In this document: positions 32,926 through 45,170 of the stretch, one piece after another
Position numbering within the stretch: position 1 is the stretch's first letter
Layout of the letters: each line of letters begins with the position of its first letter
Assembly (NCBI GenBank): GCA_026120185.1
Contig: JANUWF010002362.1
Span: 62,001-126,000, forward strand
Direction of reading: 5' to 3'
Length of the DNA stretch: 64,000 bases
From: Voacanga thouarsii
Lineage: Eukaryota; Streptophyta; Magnoliopsida; Gentianales; Apocynaceae
Translations under genes and position numbers: made by a program
Notes under the pieces: generated by a model
The model's input: only the letters and a program-made list of their open reading frames with translations
The model's database searches: none
Told to the model about the DNA's origin: nothing

Positions 32926-34641
32926 TGTTTGGTATCTCACACGCATATCGTATACGGCGCAGTAGAAAATAAAACGAGATATCATCCCAAGACCATCATA
33001 TGTGTGGAAAACAAGACATAAAGATAGTAAAGGTAACAGTTTTTTTCCTTTGTTTGATTGTCCAAAGAACAAAACTTGTCTTCTTCAAGTCGATGCGTGA
33101 TCCAGCAATCCTCTTAATCCAACTTCACGAGAGTTGAACGTCCAACCACTATAATCACGAGTGTGTGATTATCTCTAACAGCAATCCACACAGAGGAATA
33201 CTCAAACACCAAAATTTCCTATGCTAGCAGAAAAAGATGGCGGCTAGGGTTCTTCACATTTTTCAGCAAAAATAAGAGAGAGGGAGAGAGAGAAGAAGGT
33301 TGGTTGTGTGTCTAGGGTTGGAGATTTCGTATGTTGTGTGTCAGCTAGGGTTTCGTGTCTTTTCTGTATGTCACACAAAAAACTTGCTGAAAAATCCTCC
33401 ATCCCAGAATTCTAAAACAGTTAGAATTCCCTAATTGTAATTGGAAACTTCAAGTTCTCACAATTACAATTTGGACCACAAATTCTAACCAATTATAATT
33501 TGTCGACAACAACTTCTCTTTCTCTCAATTAACCCAACAATATTATCAAATAACATCTTGAGTATATAATCCTCTATTGTGTGTGACCTATTAGGTTTCC
33601 TAGTCAATTGGTAGAGAACATGAATTAATCCAAACGTCTTTAAGATTAACAATCCATAATTAATTAGAATTAATCCTATTAATTCTAATTAGGATTGATT
33701 TATTAATTCATCAATTAATAAACCCACATTCCTAGATCATGAGCGGTATCTAGCAACACATCGTGACCACCCAAGAGTCCAGGAAGTCAAGTGGCTTGAC
33801 ATGAACCCTTCAATAACAAACTATAGTGCAATTTACTCCTTTTACCATATAATATCTCATTCGGTATGGAGTACGAAATTAGTGCCAACTCCCTCCAGAA
33901 TTAATTCTGGCCCAAATACAATAGTACTTATACCAGGAACCCACTACTCGAGAACTGTTTCCAATACACAATCGCCTTGGCCAAGGACTTCTCGAGTAGT
34001 AATTCCTACAACTGGCAGTGAGATATTCATCCATACTATTAGGAGTGGTGAATCATTTATTAACTATCTCAACTACTTTCATTTACCTCATAATGTATTC
34101 AATATCCATCCCATAGGCAACCCTTAATCGAGCTCTGAAGATTGGAATCAATGTACAGTACTCAGCAAATAAAGTACCTTGGAGATCTCAAGTCTAAGGA
34201 TACTTGCACGTTTGCTATATTGAGATTATATCACTGGCACTAAATAGTTATCCATGTGATTATCTTAAAGTTAGGTCATTCAATGAATTTGTTCCATTAA
34301 CAAACACCCATATGTTAATATTGAGTATCTCAATACTCATGGATATGAGAACCACTGCCTGATCAAATCAGGAAGTCTAACATATACTAGTCTTAATGCA
34401 TTAATGATATCCTGTCTCATTAATACTAGGACTAGGGATTATTTAAGTTCTAACACTATACAGTGTAATAGGAATCTCATATCATGATTTTCTTAACACA
34501 GTGTTGTACTAGAGACTTTATCAAGCAGTTATATTACTTAAAAGTAAACAAAATAAACTATAAGATAAATAATACCTTTCATTAAAATAAGACAGTCATA
34601 TACAATGTACAAGTGATTGCCTTTTAGGCACAACACTAACA
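32926..34641 (-). repeat. 3' LTR of copia B (left)
   Basis: 1716 bp, starting TGTTTGGTATCTC and ending ACACTAACA. It matches the right LTR and, inverted, solo LTR S. No gene. Confidence 0.9.
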
Positions 34642-34660
34642 AACTCCCACTTGCACTAGA
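34642..34660 (-). other. Polypurine tract of copia B
   Basis: On the minus strand: TCTAGTGCAAGTGGGAGTT, next to the 3' LTR. Confidence 0.72.
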
Positions 34661-35112
34661 GTCAATCATTTATGTATCTAATACCGAATGACTCAACATG
34701 ACAATCATATTTTGTTTTGGGATAGTGCTTTTGTAAGTGGATCAGCTATGTTCTCATCCGTAGGAACTCTCTCTATTTTTACATCATTTCTATCTATGAT
34801 CTCTCAGATTAGATGATAGCGTCATAGTACGTGTTGGGATTGTTGGTGAGACCATGGCTCTTTTACTTATGCAATAGCTCCGTTATTATCACAATACAAA
34901 GTTATTGAACCAACAACACTAAGAACCACACCTAGTTCCATCACAAACTTCTTAATCCAAATAGCCTCCTTAGCTGCTTCAAAAGTAGCTATGTACTCAG
35001 CTTTTGTCGTAGAGTCAGCTATAGTCTCTTGTTTGAAACTTTTCCAACTTTTTGCCCCTCAGCACAACGTAAACACGTAGCTTGATTGTGATTTGAAATC
35101 ATATTTATCAGA
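34661..35112 (-). pseudogene. Copia RNase H remnant (B)
   Basis: It continues the RT frame after a stop at 35113. KSWKSFKQETIADSTTKAEYIATFEAAKEAIWIKKF and LYCDNNGAIA are readable, giving the catalytic Glu and Asp blocks, followed by DENIADPLTKAL near the end. At least five stops interrupt it, several at Gln and Arg codons. Confidence 0.83.
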
Positions 35113-36126
35113 TTAAAAATTAGCATCAATATACCCGTTTATTTTCCAATCATCTTCTCCATATACTAAGAACATATCTTTAGTCCTTTGTAAGTACTTA
35201 AGAATGTTCTTTATAGCCGCCCAATGACCCTCACTAGGGTCAGATTGGTATCTGCTCGTCAAACTGAGAGCACAAGATACATCAGGCATAGTACATATCA
35301 TAGCGTACATGATAGATCTAACTGCCGAAGTATATGGAATCTTACTCATATGATCCCTTTCAACTTGTTTCTTAGGAGACATCGACTTTAAAAGGCTTAC
35401 ACCATGTGACATGAGTAAGAATCCCTTTTTGGATTGATCTATGCTAAACCTTTTTAGCACTTTATCTATGTATGTAGACTGTGAAAGACCCAGCAACCTT
35501 TTGGATCTATCTCTATAGATCTTTATTCCAAGAATATAGGTTGCTTCTCCAAGGTCTTTCATGGTGAATTGTTTGGACAACAAAACTTTAACCATTTTCA
35601 AGATACGTATATCGTTTCCTATTAGCAATATATCATCTACATAAAGTAATAAGAAAATGATTGCACTCCCACTAACTTTCTTGGATACACAAGGCTCATC
35701 CATATTTTGAATGAAACTAAACTCTTTGATTGTTTCATCAAAAAGAATATTCCAACTCCTCGAAGCTTGCTTAAGTCCATAAATGGACCTTTGTAGCTTG
35801 CACACCTTTGTGCTATCATTGGATGTGAAACCCTTATGTTGTGTCATATACGCTTCCTTAGTTAAATTTCCATTTAGAAAAGCTGTTTCCACATCCATTT
35901 GCCAAATCTTATAATCATGATGAGCAACAATGGCTAGGAGTATCCTGATGGATTTCAACATATCTACTAGCGAGAAGGTTTCATCATAGTTAATACCATG
36001 TTCTTGACGATAATCCTTCACCACTAGTCGTGCTTTATAGGTAACTAAGTTACCATCCATGTCCATTTTCTTCTTGAAAACCCACTTGCACCCAATAGGT
36101 TTAATTCCTTTGGGTGGATCAATCAA
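35113..36126 (-). pseudogene. Copia reverse transcriptase (B), long open frame
   Basis: With 337 codons without a stop this is the longest preserved RT in the window. In order: [79 protein letters not shown], the catalytic LLYVDDILLIGND, FTMKDLGEATYILGI, and on to YTSAVRSIMYAM and HWAAIKNILKYLQ, where RNase H is approached. The YVDD box is intact. It ends at a TAG in ANF. The start Met is only where the open stretch begins; in the element it is part of a gag-pol polyprotein. Confidence 0.92.
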
Positions 36127-36135
36127 AATCCATAC

Positions 36136-36500
36136 TTAGTTGTCGTATATGGAATCCATCTCTGACTTCATGTTCTCAAGCCATTTGATAGATTCTAAAA
36201 TGTTCAGAACATCCTTGTATGTAGTAGGCTCATCTTCATCTACAAGTAATACGTTATTATGGTCACTAATGATAAATCCATATTTCTCAAGTGCCACACG
36301 TATCCTACTAGATCTACGAGGTTCTTGTGTATTAGAAGATTCATCTATTCTCTCAATAGATGTGGGGTTAGACGGTTGATCCTCATTTGTTTGATCTTCA
36401 TGAACTTCACTAAGTTCAATCTTACTCCCACTGTCCCCCTTGAGCATGTGCTCCTTCTCTAAGAAGACGACATGCTTTGAAACAAATAATTTATTTTTAG
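36136..36500 (-). pseudogene. Copia integrase-RT linker (B)
   Basis: An open stretch of about 100 codons (36136-36447) rich in Ser, Glu and Asp, with the basic linker RRSSRIRVALEKYG, then DEDEPTTYKDVL and WLENMKSEMDSIYDN. This is the usual copia spacer leading into RT. A stop separates it from 36126. Confidence 0.8.
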
Positions 36501-37345
36501 AGGGTAAGTAGAAGTAATATCCGAAAGATTATTTCGGATATCCAACAAACAAACATTTGTTAGACTTACTATTAAATTTGTCTAACTGTGGCCTTTTGAC
36601 AAAGGCAGGACAACCCCATACTTGTAAGTGAGATAACTTTGGTTTCTTACCAAAAAACATCTCAAATGGGGTAGTACAACCGATTTTGTCGGAACTCTGT
36701 TTAGTATATAAACAGAAATCTCTAGTGCATACCCCCAATACGATTTTGGTAGGTGTACAGAAGCCATCATGGTTCGTACCATGTCTAGAAGGGTTTGATT
36801 CATTCTCTTAGATACACCGTTATGTTGAGGTGTATGTGGTGGAGTCCATTGAGATAATATCCCATTATCTCTAAGATAAATCAGAAACTCTTGGCTTAAG
36901 TGTTCTTCTCCTCGATCAGATCTTAGACTCTTAATACTTTTGCCAAGTTGTTTCTTTATTTCATTTCTGAAGTCTTTAAACCTTTCAAATGCTTCAGATT
37001 TGTATTTCATTAAATACAAATACCCGTATTGTGAGAAATCATCGATAAATGTTATGAAATAGTTGTAGCCTCCTCTTGCTTGTATTGACATTGGGCCACA
37101 TACATCAGAATGTATGAGTTCTAATAACTCCTTGGCCCGTTCCCCTTTTCCTACAAAATGAGTTTTAGTCATTTTACCTAGTAAACAAGACTTACATGTG
37201 CCATATGATTTATAATCAAATGACCCTAAGTTACTAAGTTTGTGTGACTTAGAAACACGATTTTCGTTTATATGGCCCAAACGACAATGCCATAAGTAAG
37301 AGGTGTTAGAGTTATTCATTTTAGTTTTCTTATTGTTTATATTGA
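36501..37345 (-). pseudogene. Copia integrase (B), catalytic Glu replaced
   Basis: The frame 36582-37619 covers the HHCC domain (WHCRLGHINENR, CKSCLLGK) and core. The first two catalytic blocks are present: HSDVCGP and LRSDRGEEH. The third reads HNGVSKRMNQT where NGVSERRNRT is usual, so the catalytic Glu is Lys. After NRVPTKSV a frameshift near 36665 moves the reading to 36529-36738 (GCTTPFEMFFGKKPKLSHLQVWGCPAFV). It cannot integrate by itself. Confidence 0.88.
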
Positions 37346-37745
37346 GAACTGGATTAACCAAATCTAGAACACATAAACCATTAACTAAAATTGCTGAACC
37401 ATAATGAATATCATTTAATGAAAAAGAACAACATTTATTCTTAAATATTAAATGAAATCTACAGAAGTCTAAACACGCAGTTGAGATAATGTTTTTCATT
37501 AAAACTAGTACATAATAACAGTTTTGCAGTTCTAGAATTAATCCCGAAGGCAGGTCCAGCGCGTATGTCCTAACAGCAAGTGCAGCAACCTTTGCCCCAT
37601 TTGCAGTACATAGGTCCACATCGCCTTTCGCTAGCTTTCTATTGCTCTTTAGTCCCTACAAGTTATTGCACAAATAAGATCCACATCTGGTATCTAACAC
37701 CCATATCTCATTTCTAAATGCAGTATTTATCTCAATCATAAACAT
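37346..37745 (-). pseudogene. Copia protease region (B), active site altered
   Basis: The loop reads WVLDTRCGSYLCNN near 37675-37715. The family has DTGCGSH, so the invariant glycine is Arg. A stop follows the loop, then the frame reopens as LCTANGAKVAALAVRTYALDLPSGL and runs on without interruption into integrase. Confidence 0.83.
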
Positions 37746-38603
37746 ACCTGGAGAAGAAGTAGAAGTGCTTGTAAGATTCTCCTTCTGCTTCTTGTCCTTA
37801 ATGGTCTCTAAGTAGGCTTTGCAGTTGTGCCTCCAATGGCCCATCTTCCCACAATGATGGCATGGGCCTTTTGTAGCTGTGTCCTTCTTGTTCACACCAC
37901 CGTTCGGCTTCATGGGAGCCTTCTTCTTCTTCTTCTAAACTTTCTTCGTAGAAGAGGAAGATTCTACCATCAAAACTTCATTGGAATCTTTCTTCGTAGA
38001 AGACTCCACAATTTTGAGAAGATTGATCAACTCAGGAATGGTGGTCTCAATCTTGTTTATCTAATAGTTAATCATAAATTGTGATAAACTATTAGGCAAA
38101 GATTATAGAATTAAGTCAACACTTAAGTCATGATCCACTGCAAACACGAGAGATCCAAGCCTTTCCATTAAGCCCAGCATTTTCAGCCCATGAGTGGCCA
38201 TAGACGAACCCTCTGCTATTTTGCAACGGAATAGTTGCTTCGAGATCTTGTATCTCTCAGTTCTGACTTGGGCATCAAATAGCTCTCGAATATAAAGTAT
38301 AATCGATTGAGCATCTATATGCTCATGTTGTTTTTACAACTCGGGAGTCATGGATGCCAGCATAATACATGATATTGTATCACTATCCTCCTTGTGCCTC
38401 TTGTGGACAGCTTACTCATTAGCATGAGCATATTGGGTTGGTGGTAGTGGAATAGAAGCATCTAGCACATAGAGCAACTTTTCTAATTTGAAAACGATTC
38501 TCAAATTTCTATACCAGTCGAGATACTTTGACTCAGTTAACTTGTTGGTTTCCAAGATGCTATGTAAGTTCAAGTTTGTTGACAGGATGCAAGTGACCTA
38601 CAT
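37746..38603 (-). pseudogene. gag: Copia gag (B)
   Basis: The likely start ATG is at 38603, with a stop as its second codon (TAG, probably from CAG). Readable blocks: NKLTESKYLDWYRNLRIVFKLEKLLYVLD, EHIDAQSIILYIRELF, KIAEGSSMATHGLKM, then a Lys-rich stretch and the zinc knuckle CHHCGKMGHWRHNC at about 37815-37860, intact. There are about seven in-frame stops. The block order matches A1 gag. Confidence 0.83.
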
Positions 38604-40388
38604 GTAAAGATAGAGAGCATTAGCTACTCGTATATGCATATGATATGCAAATAATTAGGACTTAATTAAACACATTTTTACTCTACTATTTTACTCAAAC
38701 CAATACCCACTACTGATTCGGGAAAGCCCATTGGAAGCTTTCCTAGTGGACCGGTATCCAAATTCCTCAAGAATAATATTGGGTTTGCCTAACAAGCCAC
38801 CCTTAAGTTCATTGGTAGGTATCCAATACCAATTACATTGTATGTAACTACCGGATCATTGGGTGATTAACAGCTTTTAATCTTAAAGCCTTTTGGGCTA
38901 CTCCAACTTTTCCTCTAGATTTCATTATGCTTATGTTTACCTAACCGGGATAAAGAATTTAATTAAACCCGACCTGTTAATTAGGAATTTAATTCCATAG
39001 CTTGAACATGTCTAATGCCAAGTAGGCTTGGGTCTGTCCAACAACCTGGTCTCGAAAAAGGACTCTCGTTCTTACTATATTAACGGAAGGAATTAGGTTT
39101 AATATTAATTGAGGGATTTGTTCCTTTTAGTGATTTCGTTGAATGACATGCATAAAAATCAATAAATCATATAATTGATAATCATGGTAATAAAGCGATT
39201 ACGTGATATGGTTATGGACTTTAGCCTAAATTAATTTCTTTGAGCCATAAAAGAAATTAATATATGTGTTTATGCATGATTTAAGTAGAAGGTCTTACCT
39301 TCTCGCCTTGTTTTGGTTGCCATCTCCAGAATAGAATAATTCTACTTCTATCTAACCTATGTAAACTAATTACATAATTTCCTAAAGAGAGAAAACCTCG
39401 AGTATCATTCGAGGGGAGTTAGATGAGAAGAGAATTACACAAGAATTCTAGAGAAGGTAGGACACGCACCTATTTCATAAAAATCAAAATTGTAAAATGC
39501 ATGAACAGATATAATTGGTTTTAGTCCATAAACATCCACCATGCTAATACTATGCTTAAACAAAATAAACATATACTTTTATTATTCCAAAATCACTATT
39601 TTGGAAAAATAAAACAAATTCTAAAATCACCATTTTAGAAAAATACACCAATTTTAGATTTTAAAATTCATTATTTTGAAAAACAAAATTATTTGTCTCA
39701 AAACTAATTTTGAGAAAATGCTTTTAGGTCCCATCTCTCATCAAATGAGATTTCTCATTTTCAAAATTCTATTCCATAATTTTTTAATATTTTTTTATGA
39801 ATAGCTGGATCGTGCAAAACAAAGTAGAATCAGTGACGGTTTGGAAGCCGGAGCTGGCGCCGACTGTGTTTTGATTTTTTTAAGGAAAAATTTTCCAGAA
39901 ACGATTTTTGGATATTTGCAAAATAGCACGGAACAGGCACCGGCTTAGAGGCCGGAGCTGGCACTGGCTGTAGTCGAGAACAGTGGTGGCAATTTTGAAA
40001 ATTTTCCAGAAGTAATTTCTGGTGCCCTAATCTTCTGCAACAGATCAGTGAGAACAATTATCAGCAGAATTTTCTGTTTTGAAGCTCAATATAACAACCA
40101 ATTTATTAGTTTAAACAAAATCAAAATGGAAAAGTAAGATAAAATGGAAGGCAACAACCATGTTGCAAGAAAACATTTTTCTGCAGAAAATTCTCAGCAC
40201 CTAAAGAAAGCATCTTTCGAAATACGCTGTGACTTTTACACAATCATATTGTGTTATAGACCCAACCCATAACGCTCGAAACGATTTCAACATGAGTGAA
40301 AATGATTTTCATAGCAAACAAAGATAAATGTGAATACATGAAAATAGTTTTTCATGCCAAAATAATGTCCGTAGATCACACATAGCAT
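38604..40388 (-). other. Untranslated leader of copia B
   Basis: About 1.8 kb between PBS and gag, AT-rich, with no conserved frame. A GC-rich patch lies at 39829-39972. Other short frames are composition artefacts. Confidence 0.7.
39829..39972 (-). other. GC-rich patch in the B leader
   Basis: Two clusters, AGCCGGAGCTGGCGCCGAC and CAGGCACCGGCTTAGAGGC with GGAGCTGGCACTGGC, are separated by an AT-rich stretch. They resemble units in the A2, A3 and F LTRs. Confidence 0.55.
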
Positions 40389-40401
40389 GGCTCTGATACC
40401 A
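40389..40401 (-). other. Primer-binding site of copia B
   Basis: On the minus strand exactly TGGTATCAGAGCC, perfect for initiator tRNA-Met, one base from the LTR edge at 40403. Confidence 0.9.
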
Positions 40402-40402
40402 C

Positions 40403-40746
40403 TGTTGGGTATCTCTCACGCATATTGTATATGGCGCAACAGAAAATAAAATGAGATACCATCCCAGAACCTGCATATCTGTGGAAAACAAGACATAAAG
40501 ATAATAAATGTAACAACATTTTATCTTTGTTTGGTTATTCGAAGAACAAAACTTTGCTTCTTTAAGTCGAGGCACGATCCAGCAATCCTCTTGATCCAAT
40601 TTCACGAGAGTTGAACGTCCAACCACTACAATCACAATGTGTAATTATCTCTAACAGTAATCCACATAGAGGAATACTCAAGCACCAAAATTTCCTGTGC
40701 TAGCAGAAAAAGATGGAGGCTAGGGTTCTTCACGTTTTTTAGTAAA

Positions 40747-40800
<54 letters not shown>

Positions 40801-41332
40801 AGAAGAAGAAGAAGAAAAAGGTTAGTTGTGTGTCCAGGGTTGGAGATTTCGTATGTTATGTGTCAGCTAGGGTTTCGGGTCTCTTCTATATGTTACGTGA
40901 AAAACTTGCTGAAAAATCCTCCATCCCAGAATTCTAAAACAGTTAGAATTCCCTAATTGTAATTGGAAACATCAAGTTCTCACAATTACAATTTAGACCA
41001 CAAATGATAACTAATTATAATTTGTCCACAACAACTTCTCTTTCCCTCAATTTACCCCACTATGTTATCAAATAACATCTTGAGTATATAATGCTCTATT
41101 GTGTGTGACCTATTAGGTTTCCCAGTCAATTGATAGAGAACATGAATTAATCCAAACGTCTTTGATAGTAATAATCCACAATTAATTAGAATTGATCCTA
41201 TTAATTCTAATCAGGATTGATTTATTAATTCATCGATTAATAAACCCATATTCCCAGATCATGAGCAGTATCTAGCAACACATCATGACTACCCAAGAGT
41301 CCAGGAAGTTAAATGGCTTGATATGAACCTTT
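40403..41332 (-). repeat. 5' LTR of copia B, first part
   Basis: It starts TGTTGGGTATCTC and matches 32926 onward up to the solo LTR insertion. It holds a long GA microsatellite. Confidence 0.9.
40750..40816. repeat. GA and GAA microsatellite
   Basis: About 24 GA units followed by AGA/GAA units. The matching place in the left LTR near 33271 has only a short GA stretch, so it expanded after insertion. Confidence 0.9.
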
Positions 41333-43123
41333 TGTTAGTGTTATGCCTTAGAGGCAATCACTTATACATTGTATATGACACATTTTATTTTAATAAAATG
41401 CATTATTTATCGTACAGTTTCTTTCATTTACTTTTATGTAATATAACTGTTAGATAAAGTTCCTAGTGCAACACTGTGTTAAGGAAATCATTATAGAGAT
41501 CATAATATGAGATGCCTACTACACTGTATAGTGTTAGTACTTAAATAGTCCCTAGTCATAGTATTAATGAAGCAAGACATCATTAATGCATTAAGATTAA
41601 TATGTGTTAGACTTCTTGATTTGTTCAGGCGGTGGTTCTCATATCCGTGAGTATTGAGAAACTCAAAATTAACATGTGGATGTTTGTTAGTGGAACAAGT
41701 TCATTGGATGACCTAGCTATGAGATAATCACATGGATAACTATTTAGTACCAGTGATGTAATCTCAATATAGCAAACATGCAAGTATCCTTAGACTTGAG
41801 ATCTCCAAGGTACTTTGTTTGCTAAGCATTATGCTTTGATTCCAATCTCTGTAGCTCGATTGAGGACTACCTATGGGATGGATATTAAATATATTGTGAA
41901 GAAAACAAAAGTAGTTGAGAGGGTCAATAAAGGATTTACCATTCCTAATAGTAGGGATGAATATCTCACGGCCACTTGTAGGAATTACTACTCGAGAAGT
42001 CCTTGGCCAAGGCGATTATGTATTGGAAACAATTCCAATTAATACACATCTAGAGTAGTGGGTTCCTTGTACAAGTACTATTGTATTCAGGCCAGAATTA
42101 ATTCTGGAGAGAGTTGGCACTAATTTTGTACTCCAAACTAAATGAGATATTGTATAGTGAATGGAGTTAATTGCACTGTAGTTTGTTATTGAAGGGTTCA
42201 TGTCAAGCCACTTGACTTCTTGGACTCTTAGGTGGTCATGATGTGTTGCTAAATACCGCTCATGATCTGGGAATATGGATTTATTAATTGATGAATTAAT
42301 AAATCAATCCTGATTAGAATCGATGTGATTAATTCTAATTAATTAAGGGTTATTAATCTCAAATTCTTTTGGATTAATTCATATACGCTACCAATTGACC
42401 GGGAAACCTAATACATCACACACAATAGAGGAATAATACTGAAGATGTTACTTGATAAACAAGAAGTTGATGTGGCCAAATTATAATTAGTTATAATTTA
42501 TGGGCCAATTTGTAAGTCTGAGAATTTGATAGGTTCCAATTGCAATTGGAGAATCGTTTCGAATTCTCAGATGTGGTTTTTTGTTGAGATTTTTGGTTGA
42601 CTTCAAGGGTCACACAAGAAAAGCAAAACATAAAAACTAAGGGACACAAGAAGCCCTTTGGATAGATGATGTTATTTTTTCCCTTTCTCTCGTGTGTGTG
42701 TGTGAGTTTCTCCAAGAGAACACCAATGCTCTTCTTCTTTTTCATCTTTCTCTGGTTTTGATAAACAAGAAGAACAAAGAAGAAAACCCCCAGCCACCAT
42801 TTTTATTTTCTGCTAACACAGAAAATCTTGGTGCTTGAGTGTGATCCTCTGTGTGGATTTCTATTAGAGATAATCACACACTGTGATTATTGTGGTTAGA
42901 AATTCAACTCTCATTGTGTTTGATCAAGAGGATTGCTAGATCGCGCCATAATTATCATACTTGAAAAAGGAGCGAATTTGGTTTCCACACTCAAGGAAAG
43001 GTAAAAGCTGTTATCTTTATTCTCTATATATGTCTTGTTTTCGACACATATGCGGATCCTGGGATGGTATCTCGTTTTTAATTTTTCGCTGCGCCATATA
43101 TGATATGCGTGAGATACCCAACA
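41333..43123 (+). mobile_element. Solo LTR S of the copia B family, inverse orientation
   Basis: 1791 bp from TGTTAGTGTTATGCC to ACCCAACA, the reverse complement of the B LTRs. Flanks are CCTTT (41328-41332) and CCCTT (43124-43128), a five-base target duplication with one change; the undisturbed left LTR reads AACCCTTCAA here. It is a solo LTR: a full element inserted and later lost its interior and one LTR by recombination. The inner repeat halves form inverted pairs with the host LTR. Confidence 0.88.
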
Positions 43124-43957
43124 CCCTTCAATAACAAATTACAATGTAATTTACTCCCTTCACCATACAATATCTCATTTGGTTTGGAGTACAGAATTAG
43201 TGCTAACTCCCTCTAGAATTAATTCCGGCCTGAATACAATAGTACTTATACTAGGAACCCACTACTCTAAATGTGTATCAATTGGAATTATTTCTCGAGT
43301 AGTAATTCCCACAAGTGGCTGTGAGATATTCGTCTCTACTATTAGGAGTGGTGAATCTTTTATTGACCCTCTCAACTACTTTTATTTACCTCTCAATGTA
43401 CCCAATATCCATCCCATAGGTGGCCCTCAATCAAGCTCCGGAGATTGGAATCAAAGTACAATGCTTAGCAAACAAAGTACCTTGGAGATCTCAAGTCTAA
43501 GAATACTTGCATGTTTGCTATATTGAGATTATATCACTGGCACTAAATAATTATCCATATGATTATCTCAAAGCTAGGTCATACAATGAATTTGTTCTAT
43601 TAACAAGCATCCATGTGTTAACATTGAGTATCTCAATACTCACGGATATGAGAACCACCGCCTGATCAAATCAGGAAGTCTAACACATGCTAGTCTTAAC
43701 GCATTAATAATGTCCTGTCTCATTAATACTATGACTAGGGACAATTTAAGTACTAACACTATACAGTATAATAGGAAACTCATATCATGATCGCTATCAT
43801 GATTTCCTTAATACAGTATTGTACTAGGGACTTTATCTAATAGTTATATTACTTAAAAGTAAACAAAAGAAACTGTAAGATAAATAATGCCTTTTAATAA
43901 AATAAAATGTGTTATATACAATGTACAAGTGATTGCCTCTAGGGCACAACACTAACA
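43124..43957 (-). repeat. 5' LTR of copia B, second part
   Basis: It resumes the LTR at CCCTTCAATAAC and ends ACACTAACA, matching 33800-34641. The ATATA target duplication follows. Confidence 0.9.
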
Positions 43958-44639
43958 ATATATATATATAAGTGTATGTATGTATATGTATAGCAAAAAG
44001 TTTCCACCAACTTATCTTAAAGAATCTCATTTATTCTTGCCAAATCTTGAGATCTTCTGTGATATATTGATTCTTGTTGTTTGAAAGAACCTTGAGAAGA
44101 TATTATTTCTTACTATTATAGAATTATTGAGCTTGATTGGTAAAAATTCAATTGGAAGATTCATTTAGTAAATGTTACACACAAGGTGTTTGATGAAAGT
44201 TCTCAATGACAACACACCTTATACACGCTAAGTGTTTAATTAAATGTCCCTAAGAAAGGATGTGGTTCGAATGCTAGCTTTTTGTCTACAATATTTTCTT
44301 ATTCTATTGCTAGTGCTCTTGTCTATCCTCAATCTTTTTAACTTTATGAAAAGCATTGTTGATTCATGCTTCATTGTTTCTTGTTATTGGTGTTTTTGTG
44401 GGTATTATTTCTTGACCTCTAGTGTCTATTTAGCTGTTTGTTAAGTTTGAACATCTTTGAGTTTAGCAAAACTAACAAGTAGACTAAGACCTTTTTCTTA
44501 AGGAGGAATTTGGTTAAACAAAGTGAGTTCTTGAGTGAAGAAAAAGGCAAGAGGGAAAAAGTATTAATCAAAAGAATTGAAAGAGTATAAACGTGAGAGT
44601 TGAGAGGAAACATTGAGGAGTGCAGTGATAAGATAAACA
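43958..44639 (+). other. Leader region of gypsy chain F after B
   Basis: It continues the sequence cut at 32925. AT-rich; frames are short and unconserved. ACACAAGGTGTTTGATGA near 44180 recurs in similar form near 46435 in the LTR2 leader, linking both leaders to one lineage. Confidence 0.55.
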
Positions 44640-44985
44640 CTTTTGTTTTTAACCCCTTTTACAGGTACATTGTCCTTATAACCGTAATTATAACACAAGG
44701 AGAGGATGTTTCTCGACTAAACCTTGGCGGAACAACTAGATAGCCAGGCGAGCCAGAAGATCTCTGAGAAACACTCATCTTATTATAAAGGAGTATGGAG
44801 GAAATATGGAGAGAAATGCCAGAATTGCGAGCACAGCAAGGCCAAACTTCCATTGCTACCCAACGGAGGGGACAAGATCTACCGAAGCCTTCAATACCCC
44901 TCCACTAAATATGTAACCTAGGGAAGAATGGGATGATTATTTTGTTGAAGGATATCAGCCTCTGCCAATGAAAGGAAGAATGATA
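44640..44985 (+). pseudogene. Possible gag N-terminal remnant (F)
   Basis: Broken frames with acidic and Arg-rich stretches, such as EEWDDYFVEGYQPLP near 44925, resemble the low-complexity N-terminus ahead of the capsid in some gypsy gags. There is no capsid or zinc knuckle. It runs without a gap into a pol C-terminal tail, so most of gag and pol are deleted. Confidence 0.35.
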
Positions 44986-45170
44986 GGAATCAAGCCAACC
45001 AAGCAGTTCAAACTCAAGAAGGAGGAGCGATAATACAAGGGCCAATGACAAGATCAAGGACCCAAAGACTCTAAGGCGATACCCAAACACTCCTACAACC
45101 ATACTTGATGATCGAAGGGATTTTAAGTGAAGAAGGCAGCCGCGAACATAATTTGACAAACGTCCATGTG
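44986..45170 (+). pseudogene. C-terminal tail of gypsy pol (F)
   Basis: The frame reads VQTQEGGAIIQGPMTRSRTQRL, a stop, then an acidic tail to EILSEEGSREHN-like residues. GPMTRSR followed by basic residues is the usual ending of integrase in a group of plant gypsy elements. The 3' LTR should start soon after, so LTR2 may begin near here. Confidence 0.5.

Larger units (their letters stand above)
32926..43957 (-). mobile_element. Ty1/copia element B with nested solo LTR
   Basis: The LTRs are 32926-34641 and 40403-43957; the latter is split by solo LTR S at 41333-43123. Internal domains on the minus strand run gag, protease, integrase, RT, RNase H. Target duplications ATATA (32921-32925 and 43958-43962) flank it, although that motif is weak evidence in AT-rich DNA. 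The protein sequence is a different copia lineage from A1-A3 (integrase GPMSIQARGGYNYF against GPLSTPARGGFEYF). Confidence 0.9.

Noticed and set aside
40750..40816. GA/GAA run as a functional GAGA-type element
   Set aside because: The sister LTR has only a short GA stretch, so it is a recent microsatellite expansion.
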